Below are positions 28,639 to 37,015 of a DNA stretch of 48,214 nucleotides, piece after piece; position 1 is the stretch's first letter; each line of letters opens with the position of its first letter. The DNA is from Nitrospira sp. (GTDB lineage: Bacteria; Nitrospirota; Nitrospiria; Nitrospirales; Nitrospiraceae): assembly GCA_029865225.1 (NCBI GenBank), contig JAOUHJ010000022.1:1-48214 (forward strand), in the 5' to 3' direction. The translations under genes were made by a program, and so were the position numbers. The notes beneath the pieces were generated by a model. The model did not search any database, had not been told where the DNA came from, and saw only the letters and a list, made by a program, of their open reading frames with translations.

Positions 28639-30207
28639 TTACACCAAGGCTCCCGTTGCAACCTGCTTACGGTGCTGGAAATGGTGGGCGATCGCATCCA
28701 CCAGCGCGGGAATCGTATTCTCTCTCGGCATGACCGAAACCGTTAACCCATACTCCTCAGCAGTCCTTGCCGTGATGGGTCCAATACACGCGACCGTGAC
28801 GGATTGTAGCAGCGGCCTGACTGTATCTATCCCACCAAGCATTGCCATAAAATTCTTGACCGTAGATGAACTGGTAAACGTGACAACATGGATTTGATGG
28901 TCCATGAGTTGCTGCCGCCATTCCGCGTCGTCTTGAGTGGGTGTGACTGTTCGGTACACCGGAACGACGTCAACATGAGCACCATGAGCGCGAAGCTCTT
29001 CCGGCAAAATCTCCCGAGCCACCTCGGCACGAGGGATTAAGAAACGAACCGTCTTGATATCCTGCTGCGCAAATGCCTCCAGTACTCCTTCCGCCTGATA
29101 GTCGGCCGGTATCAGATCTGCTTTGACCCCAAATTTCTCCAGCTCCTGTGCGGTGCGGGGTCCGATGCAGCAGAGCCGTCGTCCTGCCAGGCAGCGGGAG
29201 TCAAGTCCCTTGGCCCATAATCGAGTCATGAAACGGTCCACTCCGTTCACGCTTGTGAAAATGATCCAGTTGTAGGTTCCGATCCCTGAGATGGCGCGAT
29301 CGACAGGAGCCCAATCGATAGGGGGAACAATCTTAATGGTCGGGGCTTCGACAGCCTCGGCTCCATAGCCCGCCAGAAGAGTAGCTAATTCGCCGGCCTG
29401 TTCTTTTGCGCGAGTCATCAACACCCGTTTTCCGAAGAGCGGACGTTGCTCGAACCAGTTGAGCGTTGGTCTGAGTTTGACCACTTCACCCACGACGATT
29501 ACCGTTGGAGGTTCGAGTTGTGCTGCGTCAGCCTTGTGCACAATATCGGCTAAGGTGCCGACGACAGTGTGTTGGGAGACCCTTGTGCCCCAACGAGTGA
29601 TTGCCACGGGGGTTGATGGTGCCAGTCCTTCAGAAATGAGGCGTGTGGTGATCATGGAGAGATTCTTCATGCCCATGAGAAAGACTAACGTGCCGTGGCT
29701 GCCAGCGAGGCGTGACCAGTCCAATGTCGTGGAAGGTTTTTCGGGGTCCTCATGTCCGGTGACAATCGTCAGTGTCGAGGCCAAGGTTCGGTGTGTGACA
29801 GGGATCCCGGCATAAGCGGGCACCGCCACGGCTGCCGTGACTCCGGGAACGACCTCAAACTCTATCCCGGCTGCCGCCAAGGCCTCGGCTTCTTCACCAC
29901 CTCGACCGAACACGAACGGATCTCCCCCTTTGAGGCGAACAACTACTTTCTCGGCTCGCGCACGTTCAATAAGGAGCCGATTGATCGACTCTTGCTCCGG
30001 GTACGCTCCCTTTCCACGTCGTCCGACGTACAGTCGTTCAGCTTGGTCTGGAGCGTAGGAGAGTAATGCGGGATTGGCAAGATAATCGTAAAGAACCACG
30101 TCGGCCTGTTCAAGGCACTCTTTCCCTCGAACCGTCAAGAGACCAGGATCGCCAGGGCCAGCCCCGACCAGATACACCTTGCCACCTGTCTGTTTCCCTG
30201 TGGTCAT
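28639..30207 (-). CDS. cobA/hemD: Fused uroporphyrinogen-III C-methyltransferase / uroporphyrinogen-III synthase
   Basis: A 522-residue fusion. Residues 1-250 form the CobA/SUMT domain: VYLVGAGPGDPGLLTVRG at the N-terminus, RLKGGDPFVFGRGGEE, and GIPVTHR. From about residue 265 (LFGKRVLMTRAKEQAGELA) to the end comes a HemD domain with the bilobed pattern (IFTSVNGVDRFM, then VTFTSSSTVKNFM). The first domain methylates uroporphyrinogen III toward siroheme and cobalamin; the second closes hydroxymethylbilane to uroporphyrinogen III. This fusion is known in several phyla. The start overlaps hemC by 4 bases. Confidence 0.97.
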   Translation of the reverse strand: MTTGKQTGGKVYLVGAGPGDPGLLTVRGKECLEQADVVLYDYLANPALLSYAPDQAERLYVGRRGKGAYPEQESINRLLIERARAEKVVVRLKGGDPFVFGRGGEEAEALAAAGIEFEVVPGVTAAVAVPAYAGIPVTHRTLASTLTIVTGHEDPEKPSTTLDWSRLAGSHGTLVFLMGMKNLSMITTRLISEGLAPSTPVAITRWGTRVSQHTVVGTLADIVHKADAAQLEPPTVIVVGEVVKLRPTLNWFEQRPLFGKRVLMTRAKEQAGELATLLAGYGAEAVEAPTIKIVPPIDWAPVDRAISGIGTYNWIIFTSVNGVDRFMTRLWAKGLDSRCLAGRRLCCIGPRTAQELEKFGVKADLIPADYQAEGVLEAFAQQDIKTVRFLIPRAEVAREILPEELRAHGAHVDVVPVYRTVTPTQDDAEWRQQLMDHQIHVVTFTSSSTVKNFMAMLGGIDTVRPLLQSVTVACIGPITARTAEEYGLTVSVMPRENTIPALVDAIAHHFQHRKQVATGALV

Positions 30208-31151
30208 ACTGATCCGTAAATCTCTCTGAGGATCTTATCTCCTCCTCGCGAGAGCAGCCGTTCTGCCAGTTGGACACCAAGCGAGTGAGCCTCCTGATGC
30301 ATCCCCGTGATCTGATCGCGAATGACGGTCTTCCCATCGATACTCGCGACAAGGCCATCCAAGACCAGGTCGTGATCGGACAGGATGGCATGGGCGGCGA
30401 TAGGAACCTGGCAGCCACCTTCTAGACGGTGCAAGAAGGCTCGTTCCGCCGTCACGGTCGTATGAGTCGACTGATCGTTGAGTCGCGATAAGATGGACCG
30501 CACAAAGCTATCATTGGTCCGGCCTTCAATACCGAGGGCTCCCTGCCCTATGGCGGGAAGACTGAGAAGAGGAGGAAGATACTCCGTGATGGTCTGGGAC
30601 CATGCCAATCTGTGCAGACCGGCAGCGGCCAGGATGATGGCATCGAACTGTCCCTCCTTGAGTTTTCGTAGGCGGGTATCCAGATTACCGCGGAGCATCG
30701 TAATCTTGAGATCCGGTCTGGCGTGTAACAGTTGGGCCTGGCGTCGAAGGCTGGCCGTCCCAACGGTGGCGCCAATCGGAAGATCTTGAAATGAGCATCC
30801 TTCGCGGCTGATGAAGGCATCCCGAGCATCCTCACGCAGGGGGACGCATAGAATATCAAGCCCGTCCGGCAATTGTGCGGGAACATCCTTCATGCTGTGG
30901 ACGGCGAAATCAATTTCGCCGGCGAGCAAGGCATCCTCGATTTCCTTAACGAACAGGCCTTTCCCTCCTATTTTCGCCAGCGGGACGTCAACGATCTTAT
31001 CACCGGACGTCTGTATCTTTCGTAGAGTCACCCGAACCTCCGGCGCCACTTCCTGAACCTGAGATTGGAACCACTCGCTTTGGCAGAGGGCTAATTTACT
31101 TCCCCGTGTGCCAAGGACCAAGGTCGGGCGCGGAGTATGTTGTGTCGACAC
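30204..31151 (-). CDS. hemC: Hydroxymethylbilane synthase
   Basis: A 315-residue protein. The dipyrromethane cofactor cysteine is Cys247 in LEGGCQVPIAAHA. Substrate-binding residues are in GTRGSKLAL, HSMKDVP, GTASLRRQAQ and LRGNLDTRLRKL. It polymerises four porphobilinogens into the linear tetrapyrrole that HemD then closes, so the 4-base overlap with the cobA/hemD fusion has biochemical sense. The upstream hemA stop is 28 bases away. Confidence 0.98.
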   Translation of the reverse strand: MSTQHTPRPTLVLGTRGSKLALCQSEWFQSQVQEVAPEVRVTLRKIQTSGDKIVDVPLAKIGGKGLFVKEIEDALLAGEIDFAVHSMKDVPAQLPDGLDILCVPLREDARDAFISREGCSFQDLPIGATVGTASLRRQAQLLHARPDLKITMLRGNLDTRLRKLKEGQFDAIILAAAGLHRLAWSQTITEYLPPLLSLPAIGQGALGIEGRTNDSFVRSILSRLNDQSTHTTVTAERAFLHRLEGGCQVPIAAHAILSDHDLVLDGLVASIDGKTVIRDQITGMHQEAHSLGVQLAERLLSRGGDKILREIYGSV

Positions 31152-31179
31152 GATGAGATCCGTTTCCTTTATTGAATGG

Positions 31180-32571
31180 TCACTGGGCTTGTTTGCGCAT
31201 GGACGGCTGCTGATCAGGCTCTTCAGTTTCTACGCTATCAGACCGGTCGCTGAGGTAGCGTGGCAGGTCCGCACACTCTTCTGTTTGTCGACTCGCTGGG
31301 GCGGGTCGGTCAAGGTGAAAAAAACGGCGGGCCGCTTCAACGAACGCAGGGCCGCTTGATGAGTTCACCTCAGTCTTCAACGTGATCATAGTGCGATGAA
31401 TCAATTTATTCACGATCGATGAGGCCAGTCCTTCGACCAACTCGCGATCCTGCTGAGAAAGATGTCCCAAACGCCCTAGGACTTTTTCGACCTCCGCTCG
31501 CTTGATATCATCCACCCGGTTCCGGAGGGCAACGATCGTCGGAGTAACCTCCAAGGATTTCATCCACTCCAGAATCGTGGCCACTTCCTCAAGGACCATC
31601 CGCTCAGCCTTTTCCGCCTCTTGGACCCGCTCCGCTCGATTCTGTTCGACCCGATGCTTGAGATCATCGATGTCGAAGAGAAAGGCATTGTCGACATGAC
31701 GAACAGCTGGATCGATATTGCGAGGAACGGAGATATCGATTAAGAACATCGGGCGATTCATTCGTTCTCTGACGGCACGATGCACATCCTCTGCACCGAC
31801 AAGATAATGCGACGCGCCTGTGGAGACCAGGACGATATCTGCCGATGCCATATCGTCCTTAAACTGATCGAACGGGACCGCCGTGCCACCAAATTTCGCG
31901 GCCAGATCTACGGCATGCTGTGGGGTTCTTGTCGTGATCCGTACGTGCTCTACCCCGTGTGCGATCAAGTGTCGGGCCGCCAACTTGGCCATCTCACCAG
32001 CTCCCACCAACAGCACGGTTTTCTCGTCGAGGTTCGAGAAAATCTTCTTCGCAAGCTCGACCGCGGCATAACTGACCGAGACCGCCATTTCGGCGATTTT
32101 TGTTTCGGTCCGCACTCGCTTCGCGACCGAGATGGCCTTCTTGACGACTTTGTTCATGATCACGCCGGTCGTCTTATGAGCCAGGGCGACTTCAAATGCG
32201 TCTTTCAATTGCCCCAAGATTTGCGACTCCCCAATGATCATCGAGTCAAGGCTCGCCGCGACTCGGAAGAGATGGGCGATGGCCCGGTCCCCGGTATGCC
32301 AATACAGATGCGGGGTCAGCTGCTCTGAAGACAAAGAGAGATGCGTGTCGGCAAGAAATTCTTGAATCCGGCCATAGCCCGTGTCCACGTCGTCGACGAC
32401 GGAGTACACCTCCACTCGATTACAGGTCGAAAGAAGAATGCCTTCCTTAATGCCGGAATAGGACGACAATCGAGTGAGAGCTTCGCCCAGGCGACTCTCA
32501 GGAACGGCCAGCCGCTCTCGGATCTCAACCGGGGCTGTCTTATGGCTTAATCCAACGACAATCAGATGCAT
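31180..32571 (-). CDS. hemA: Glutamyl-tRNA reductase
   Basis: The start at 32571 gives MHLIVVGLSHKTAPVEIRERLA, the standard family start; an ATG 15 bases upstream is also in frame. The catalytic cysteine is Cys50 (LLSTCNRVEVY). Then follow the NADPH-binding domain (VLLVGAGEMAKLAARHL) and a C-terminal dimerisation helix. The length, 463 residues, includes a charged tail beyond the usual family end (about the last 35 residues, after RFFHLDRP). It makes glutamate-1-semialdehyde from Glu-tRNA, the first committed step of tetrapyrrole synthesis by the C5 route. Confidence 0.97.
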   Translation of the reverse strand: MHLIVVGLSHKTAPVEIRERLAVPESRLGEALTRLSSYSGIKEGILLSTCNRVEVYSVVDDVDTGYGRIQEFLADTHLSLSSEQLTPHLYWHTGDRAIAHLFRVAASLDSMIIGESQILGQLKDAFEVALAHKTTGVIMNKVVKKAISVAKRVRTETKIAEMAVSVSYAAVELAKKIFSNLDEKTVLLVGAGEMAKLAARHLIAHGVEHVRITTRTPQHAVDLAAKFGGTAVPFDQFKDDMASADIVLVSTGASHYLVGAEDVHRAVRERMNRPMFLIDISVPRNIDPAVRHVDNAFLFDIDDLKHRVEQNRAERVQEAEKAERMVLEEVATILEWMKSLEVTPTIVALRNRVDDIKRAEVEKVLGRLGHLSQQDRELVEGLASSIVNKLIHRTMITLKTEVNSSSGPAFVEAARRFFHLDRPAPASRQTEECADLPRYLSDRSDSVETEEPDQQPSMRKQAQ

Positions 32572-32589
32572 GAGACGACGACACACACG

Positions 32590-33393
32590 TTATGACAATG
32601 CAGAATGCCCCTTGAGCACAACACCCACGAGTGTGAGAATGACCCCGGCAAAGCCGATGACGGTTAGGTACGCCGCGCGTTTAGCCCTCCACCCTACCGT
32701 CAATCGTCCAAGCAGCACAACGAAGTAGAAGACCCAGGTGACGAGTGCCCACGTCTGTTCAGGGTTCCAACTGACATAAGATCCCCGGGAGAAATTAGCG
32801 GAGATCGCACCAGTCACGATACCGAGTGTGAGTAAGGGGAATCCTAAGACGATCGATTGTTGATTCAAATGGTCGAGAAAATCGAGCGCGGGCAGCTTGC
32901 TGTAAAGGACGTTGAACTGTTTGGACTTGAGGAGCCGGTCTTGAATCAGATACATCACTCCCGCAACAAACGCCACGGTGAATCCCACGGTCCCCAACAT
33001 GCTGAGCGTCACATGAAACCACAATGTTTTCAGGACCGGTTGCAGCGTGGGGACGCTTTCGGGTAATGCTGCAGCCGAGACCAATGAAACGAGAGCCAAG
33101 GGCACCATGAAAGAGCCAAGCACATAGATCCGATGGCGGAATTCGACGACCAAAAACACGAGGATGATCATCCAGGAGAGGAAAGAGAGGGCCTCGGAAA
33201 AGCTGGGCGGTGTGGAGGAAGAGGCTCCGAGCATTCTGATGGCGAGAGCAATCGTATGGAACACGAAACCACCGACGGTAATACCAAGCGAGACCTTTGA
33301 GAGGGCTTCGGAACGCCGCAGCGAATAGGAAAAAAACGAGACCGTGGCCACAATGTACAGAACGAGGGTCATCATGAAACAGACAGCCGCCAT
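32590..33393 (-). CDS. hemX: HemX/CcsA-like cytochrome c assembly family membrane protein
   Basis: A 267-residue protein with eight hydrophobic segments. It has the CcsA/CcmC family tryptophan-rich region (GSYVSWNPEQTWALVTWVFY, where the usual sequence is WSWDPKETWAL) and conserved histidines before and after it (FHTIAL, WFHVTLS). Proteins of this family handle heme in cytochrome c maturation; those encoded next to hemA are usually called HemX and are thought to affect glutamyl-tRNA reductase level. Its stop is 18 bases before hemA, so it is the first gene of the heme operon. Confidence 0.85.
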   Translation of the reverse strand: MAAVCFMMTLVLYIVATVSFFSYSLRRSEALSKVSLGITVGGFVFHTIALAIRMLGASSSTPPSFSEALSFLSWMIILVFLVVEFRHRIYVLGSFMVPLALVSLVSAAALPESVPTLQPVLKTLWFHVTLSMLGTVGFTVAFVAGVMYLIQDRLLKSKQFNVLYSKLPALDFLDHLNQQSIVLGFPLLTLGIVTGAISANFSRGSYVSWNPEQTWALVTWVFYFVVLLGRLTVGWRAKRAAYLTVIGFAGVILTLVGVVLKGHSALS

Positions 33394-33455
33394 CGGGAAT
33401 TCCCCTGCAGTGCTCCAGGAGCTTAAGTCAACAGGATAAGTGAGAAATTATATCG
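33394..33455. promoter_or_regulatory. Divergent promoter region hemX / rsmI-like gene
   Basis: This 62-base gap separates the minus-strand heme operon from the plus-strand rsmI-like gene, so both promoters must lie in or close to it. On the minus strand there is a TTGACT hexamer near 33430 but no clear -10 at 17 bases; on the plus strand AAATTATAT near 33445 is AT-rich just before the start. Promoter positions are therefore only approximate. Confidence 0.35.
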
Positions 33456-34196
33456 ATGCCTGGCAAACGGAGTCAACAAAACCTCAGTGCTACAACGGGT
33501 TCAGAAACAGGGCTTGCTCGAAGCGGTCGGCTCTATGTGGTGGCAGTACCGATTGGAGATCCGGACGATTTGACTATTCGCGCGATTCGAATTTTGAAAA
33601 CAGTCGACATCATTGCCTCCGAAGATCCCCAGGTCACGCAGCGACTTCTTTCGCATCATCAGATTGAAAGAAGGGTGATCAGCTATGGCCCGTATAATTT
33701 GAAAGAAAAGGTCGAGGTTCTGCTGCAACGTCTCCGGCAAGGTGCGACCGTTGCGTTGGTATCAGACTGTGGATCACCACTCATTGCCGATCCCGGCCAT
33801 CTCCTTGTCGCTGCCGCTCATGCCAATCACATTCCTGTCATCCCGGTTCCCGGACCATCGGCCGTCATTGCCGCCTTGTCTACGACCGGATTACCCTGTG
33901 ATTCGTTCTTCTTTTTGGGACATTTGCCTAATAACCCAGCACGTATCCTCCGTTGCCTGACCAATGCGTTGAAGCGGGATGTTCCAACGATGGTCTTTTG
34001 CACGGCGACATCTGTTGTCTGCGCGTTGCGCGTCCTAATACGCCTGGCCCCACGACGTCGTATCGTCGTTGCCTGCGACTTGACGCGAGCGAATGAACGT
34101 ATTCTTTCAGGGACCGCACGCCGAATTAGCCAGGACCTAACCGGAATACAGGGGCAAGACATGACACTGATCGTGGCAGGAGAAAAAGGTCGGTGA
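33456..34196 (+). CDS. rsmI: RsmI-like 16S rRNA 2'-O-ribose methyltransferase (tetrapyrrole methylase family)
   Basis: A 246-residue protein in the family of YraL/RsmI: LYVVAVPIGDPDDLTIRAIRILKTVD at residues 28-53 (shown in parts: VAVPIGDPDD, then RAIRILKTVD), VALVSDCGSPLIADPG, and PGPSAVIAALSTTGLPCDSFFF. RsmI methylates C1402 of 16S rRNA. The usual EDTR motif after the first strand reads EDPQ here, and the NPARILRCLTN region is more divergent than usual, so the exact substrate deserves care. About 25 residues precede the domain. No ribosome-binding site is obvious. It is the only plus-strand gene of region 2. Confidence 0.85.
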   Translation: MPGKRSQQNLSATTGSETGLARSGRLYVVAVPIGDPDDLTIRAIRILKTVDIIASEDPQVTQRLLSHHQIERRVISYGPYNLKEKVEVLLQRLRQGATVALVSDCGSPLIADPGHLLVAAAHANHIPVIPVPGPSAVIAALSTTGLPCDSFFFLGHLPNNPARILRCLTNALKRDVPTMVFCTATSVVCALRVLIRLAPRRRIVVACDLTRANERILSGTARRISQDLTGIQGQDMTLIVAGEKGR

Positions 34197-34220
34197 GCGA
34201 AGGCGCCTGAAGCGTCGTCT

Positions 34221-34472
34221 CTAGTCGCTGTCTTCCCGACGAATCAACACCCGGTAGGCGTGATCCATTCGTTCTTGAGCCAAGACCGTGTGGCCTTCAT
34301 TCTCGACGCTGCGCGGCACGTTCCGGATCGGGTCACCATCGTCTAACAGAACCGAGAGAATTTCGCCTTCCTTCATCGTTTCCAGCTTGAGCTTGGTCTT
34401 CACAAAGTTGTAGGGACAAATCACCCCACGCAGATCGATCTCTGCGGTTGGCACATTTGGATCTTCACTCAT
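34221..34472 (-). CDS. TusA/SirA-family sulfur-carrier protein
   Basis: An 83-residue protein with the TusA pattern DLRGVICPYNFVKTKLKLE, in which the conserved Cys19 carries sulfur in the family; the usual CPxP is CPYN. Then comes a beta-strand GEILSVLLDDGDP and a final strand YRVLIRRE. It could pass sulfur for tRNA thiolation, molybdenum cofactor or other sulfur chemistry. Its nearest neighbours do not settle which. It lies between the rsmI stop (25 bases away, convergent) and a terminator. Confidence 0.85.
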   Translation of the reverse strand: MSEDPNVPTAEIDLRGVICPYNFVKTKLKLETMKEGEILSVLLDDGDPIRNVPRSVENEGHTVLAQERMDHAYRVLIRREDSD

Positions 34473-34495
34473 ACTCCCCTGCTACCGTTCACAAG

Positions 34496-34523
34496 AAAAA
34501 AGGGGCAGCTCTCGCTGCCCCTT
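34496..34523 (-). terminator. Rho-independent terminator after the secreted glycine-rich protein gene
   Basis: A 10-bp perfect stem (AAGGGGCAGC / GCTGCCCCTT) around TCTC, read on the minus strand, is followed by a run of six T. It lies 28 bases after the stop of the gene at 34551-35297 and just before the TusA-like gene, so it should insulate the two. Confidence 0.85.
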
Positions 34524-34550
34524 CTGCATAGCCCACAGACGCCGTCGTTC

Positions 34551-35297
34551 TTACTGCATGCCCTTCACAAGATTCGGTTTTGCGGCATCTGTGCCATAGT
34601 CTGATTTTGATTTCCCCTCATAGCCCCACCCTGGCTGAGGTTCGCAGTTCCAACAGGGTGCTGAACCGGTGTATTCACCGATCGTCGTGTCTATCGTTCC
34701 AGTAATTTTTCCTGGGAGGACGGAACCTGGCATCCCGCCGGTCATGCTCCCGCTACTGGTTTCGATCGCTCGCTCAGTAGAAGGATTAGGACGCTGACCT
34801 AACCCGCCAAATCCAGCGAGCCTTTCATTCCCGCGCAGTAAGTAAACTTCTCGAACGATTTTTCGTCCGGTGCCATATTCTTGATTGGACGAGGTCGCTT
34901 CCACGACTTGAAGCGAGATGTCGTCGCCATTATTCAACACCTTGAGCTGATCCATGTTGGTCTTTTCATCGAAGTACACCGTCATGGAGCTCATCGCGCC
35001 AGCTCCCGCGCGGCCTTCGTCATGTGAGCTTCCACCGCTTTCCAGCAGCATTTTCCCAGCGGGAAGATCGATCGCTAGCACACGACCGTAAATTGTCTCT
35101 GGGAGAGAGAGGCGATCGAGGAATGCATTGCGATCATAGGTCTGAACACGATTGGCGCTGCCTGACACATCACCAACGCCGGTCCCGACTCCCATTGCGG
35201 ACCCGCCGGATGATTGCTGGAGTCGCTCTTGAGCTACTGCAACATTCAAAGAGCCAAGGCAAAGTATTGCGGCTCCTAATGCCAACACTGTACGCAT
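34551..35297 (-). CDS. Secreted glycine/serine-rich protein of unknown function
   Basis: The start at 35297 has AGGAGG at ideal spacing and gives a Sec signal peptide (MRTVLALGAAILCLGSLNVAVA, cut in two: MRTVLALGAAIL and CLGSLNVAVAQ), cleaved probably after AVA. The mature part (about 225 residues) is rich in Gly and Ser. It has a folded middle (TIYGRVLAIDLPAGKMLLESG, then MTVYFDEKTN and VVREVYLLRG-like strands) and a C-terminal CWNC pair. I do not know a family for it. The CWNC could bind metal or form a disulfide. It is a single-gene transcript by its terminator. Confidence 0.75.
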   Translation of the reverse strand: MRTVLALGAAILCLGSLNVAVAQERLQQSSGGSAMGVGTGVGDVSGSANRVQTYDRNAFLDRLSLPETIYGRVLAIDLPAGKMLLESGGSSHDEGRAGAGAMSSMTVYFDEKTNMDQLKVLNNGDDISLQVVEATSSNQEYGTGRKIVREVYLLRGNERLAGFGGLGQRPNPSTERAIETSSGSMTGGMPGSVLPGKITGTIDTTIGEYTGSAPCWNCEPQPGWGYEGKSKSDYGTDAAKPNLVKGMQ

Positions 35298-35581
35298 GTG
35301 CTGCCTCCTTAATAAGTTGACGGCGATGTTATGAAAATAAATCGAGCGGATATTCTGACGAGAGTCTGTGACGATATTGTAAAAGTCGAGGGTACTCATA
35401 CCTTATTGAGAAATATGGCAGAACCTAGGCTAATAGCGCGCCGCTGTCAAGGGGGGCATTGTATCGTATCATCCATGATACTGTACCCAAACCCTTAGAT
35501 GCCATCCTTAGTTCTTATACCTGTTGACCCGCAGACGAGAGTCACCGATTTCCTGATTGCAGCTGGTGAACAGCCATCTTT
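35298..35581. other. Intergenic chromosomal stretch up to the element border, with an inverted repeat
   Basis: No gene is seen in these 284 bases. The promoter of the secreted-protein gene should lie in the first part. At 35466-35481 there is a perfect inverted repeat (GTATCAT-CC-ATGATAC) that could be an operator or a small hairpin. Before the element entered, this stretch followed the 3' end of the tRNA-Leu gene. Confidence 0.4.
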
Positions 35582-35639
35582 TGGTGCCCGGAGGGAGGGT
35601 CGAACTCCCACTCTGTCGCCAGAACCGGATTTTGAGTCC
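35582..35639. repeat. Left attachment site (attL), displaced 3' part of tRNA-Leu
   Basis: These 58 bases are identical to 47422-47479; the match stops at both sides (T versus A before, C versus G after). The segment corresponds to the anticodon stem-loop, variable arm, T arm, acceptor strand and CCA of the tRNA, without the 5' half, so it is not a working tRNA. This is the original chromosomal 3' end, displaced when the element entered. Confidence 0.93.
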
Positions 35640-35750
35640 CTAGGACTCACCCTCACCTACCGTACCTATCAGTCAATATCTCGGCGGATCGGTAACTTAC
35701 ACGCTTCGCGCTGTGATCTCAAGAACCGATTTCACCCCATGCAGACCGAT

Positions 35751-35777
35751 GACTACGGGACAAATTACGGGACAGTG
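35751..35777. repeat. Left pair of TACGGGACA repeats, candidate integrase arm-binding sites
   Basis: Two TACGGGACA copies lie 12 bases apart, about 112 bases inside the left border. Almost the same arrangement (two copies 11 bases apart, flanks GAC and GTG also kept) lies 58 bases inside the right border. A lone inverted copy, TGTCCCGTA, is at 36462-36470. Paired short repeats near both ends are what arm sites of a lambda-type tyrosine integrase look like. Confidence 0.6.
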
Positions 35778-35785
35778 GGAGAGGA

Positions 35786-36316
35786 TCATTCAGGTCTATC
35801 ACGTGGCGACTCGATGCCTAACAGGAGATTTATGTTCGTCATAATCTCATCGAGTGCACGCTCACCTCTCACCATACACCTGTCAAAATCTTTTGAGGAT
35901 GAGATCTCAGGTTCAACATGCACACTCCCTACACGGTTTCTAGATGGGGTATGGGCAAGTGCGTTGCGAACCTTGTTTACAGCCTTAATGTCTGCCATGC
36001 ATGAATCAGAAATCAGTCCTGCCGCTTTCGCTATTTCAATTCGATTAGTGAAAGTGACTCGCCTTACCGCCTCGGAAACTTTCCCAAAGTTCCCTTTCAA
36101 TTTTCCAGAACCGAGGAGCCGTACCGTGAGAATCGCCTCAACCGCACTGTCTAGCAACAGATGTAAGGCAAGGATTGAGGTCAAGCGGTCTGCGGCTTCT
36201 TCGCTATGCAGATGGAGAGCCGAACGGAATTTCATCCACCGATGTTTTTCCAAATTTTTCATCACGGCGTTCACTAAGGCGGCTTTTTTTGAGTCTGTTG
36301 GCTTCGCTGGTCGCAT
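35786..36316 (-). CDS. HEPN-motif protein, MtlR/DUF4145-like helical fold
   Basis: A 176-residue, mainly helical protein. Residues 117-122 read RNALAH, an exact R-N-x3-H motif as found in HEPN ribonucleases and in relatives such as MtlR. The lead-up (LISDSCMADIKAVNKVRNALAH) follows the MtlR/DUF4145 pattern of an LIS turn, then a helix with KVRN-x2-AH. An upstream helix (ALHLLLDSAVEAILTVRLL) fits the fold too. It may be an RNA-cutting toxin or defence effector, or only a scaffold. No antitoxin gene is next to it. It is transcribed outward toward the left border. Confidence 0.6.
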   Translation of the reverse strand: MRPAKPTDSKKAALVNAVMKNLEKHRWMKFRSALHLHSEEAADRLTSILALHLLLDSAVEAILTVRLLGSGKLKGNFGKVSEAVRRVTFTNRIEIAKAAGLISDSCMADIKAVNKVRNALAHTPSRNRVGSVHVEPEISSSKDFDRCMVRGERALDEIMTNINLLLGIESPRDRPE

Positions 36317-36493
36317 GATTCACTTCCCCCGGTGGGTGGATAATGGAGGCACACTCATACCCAAGGGTTTCCATTTATTCAAGTTTCTTCACCCAAGGAA
36401 CCGGATTCGCAATCCTGAGCGTGTCCATAAGTCATTGAATCACTACATAATCTCAAACGGTTGTCCCGTACTTGTCCTGCAAGAGGTTCGCGG

Positions 36494-37015
36494 ATGAGTG
36501 CCCCGAAAACGCCCAAAAAACGAGCGTATCAATACAGCGGGCACTATGCCGTCTCAAAGGCGTTGGAGTCCGTCAAAGATCAAGAGCAGTGGCTGAACAA
36601 CCAAGGCCCGCTTGGTGAAGCATTGAAACAGTTGCGGGAAGACCTCATTGAGAAGCAAGGCGGCAAGGACACCATCACACCCGCTGAACTCATGGCCATT
36701 GAAGGGCTGGTGTTCTGTCACATGCTCATGATGTCGGCAGGCCGGTTCATCGGGGAGCAAGAGTCACCGGTCAACAAGAGCCGACGCCAGTTGTTCCCGG
36801 TGGTCACGCAATGGCTCACGCTGTTTCGGGAAGTCCGAGAGACCGCAAAGGACCTGAATGTGTTGAGGAAGGACCGCCCGAAACCGGAACCGATTTCGTT
36901 GAATCATTATCTCTCGACCACCGGGAAGCCTAAGGGTCCGTCTCCATCCCCTTCCGCTGACGCTCCCACTGCGATGCCCGATACCAATACAAACGAGACT
37001 GAGGGGGCCGCGTGA
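36494..37015 (+). CDS. Probable terminase small subunit-like partner protein
   Basis: The start at 36494 has AAGAGG upstream; the stop overlaps the terminase GTG start by 4 bases (GTGA). The 173-residue protein is helical with a basic N-terminus (APKTPKKRAYQY), a middle that looks like packed helices (LMAIEGLVFCHMLMMSAGRF), and a proline-rich disordered tail. I do not recognise its family. The small-subunit call rests on the coupling and position directly before the large subunit, not on a domain match. Confidence 0.5.
   Translation: MSAPKTPKKRAYQYSGHYAVSKALESVKDQEQWLNNQGPLGEALKQLREDLIEKQGGKDTITPAELMAIEGLVFCHMLMMSAGRFIGEQESPVNKSRRQLFPVVTQWLTLFREVRETAKDLNVLRKDRPKPEPISLNHYLSTTGKPKGPSPSPSADAPTAMPDTNTNETEGAA

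Noticed and set aside
35582-35639. A second tRNA-Leu gene
   Set aside because: It lacks the acceptor 5' strand, the D arm and part of the anticodon stem, so it is an attachment-site remnant, not a tRNA gene.
35751-35777. Remnant of an earlier integrase 3' end at the left border
   Set aside because: The block could code a DNYGT-like tail, but an integrase for the left repeat would have to lie on the other side of it. The surrounding DNA does not resemble int. Arm-type sites explain it better.
35499-36497. Long plus-strand frame of 332 codons across the left border
   Set aside because: It runs through the tRNA fragment, the integrase arm repeats and the antisense of the HEPN-motif gene. It has no sensible start and its sequence is unlike a folded protein; the minus-strand frame at 35786-36316 is the coherent one.
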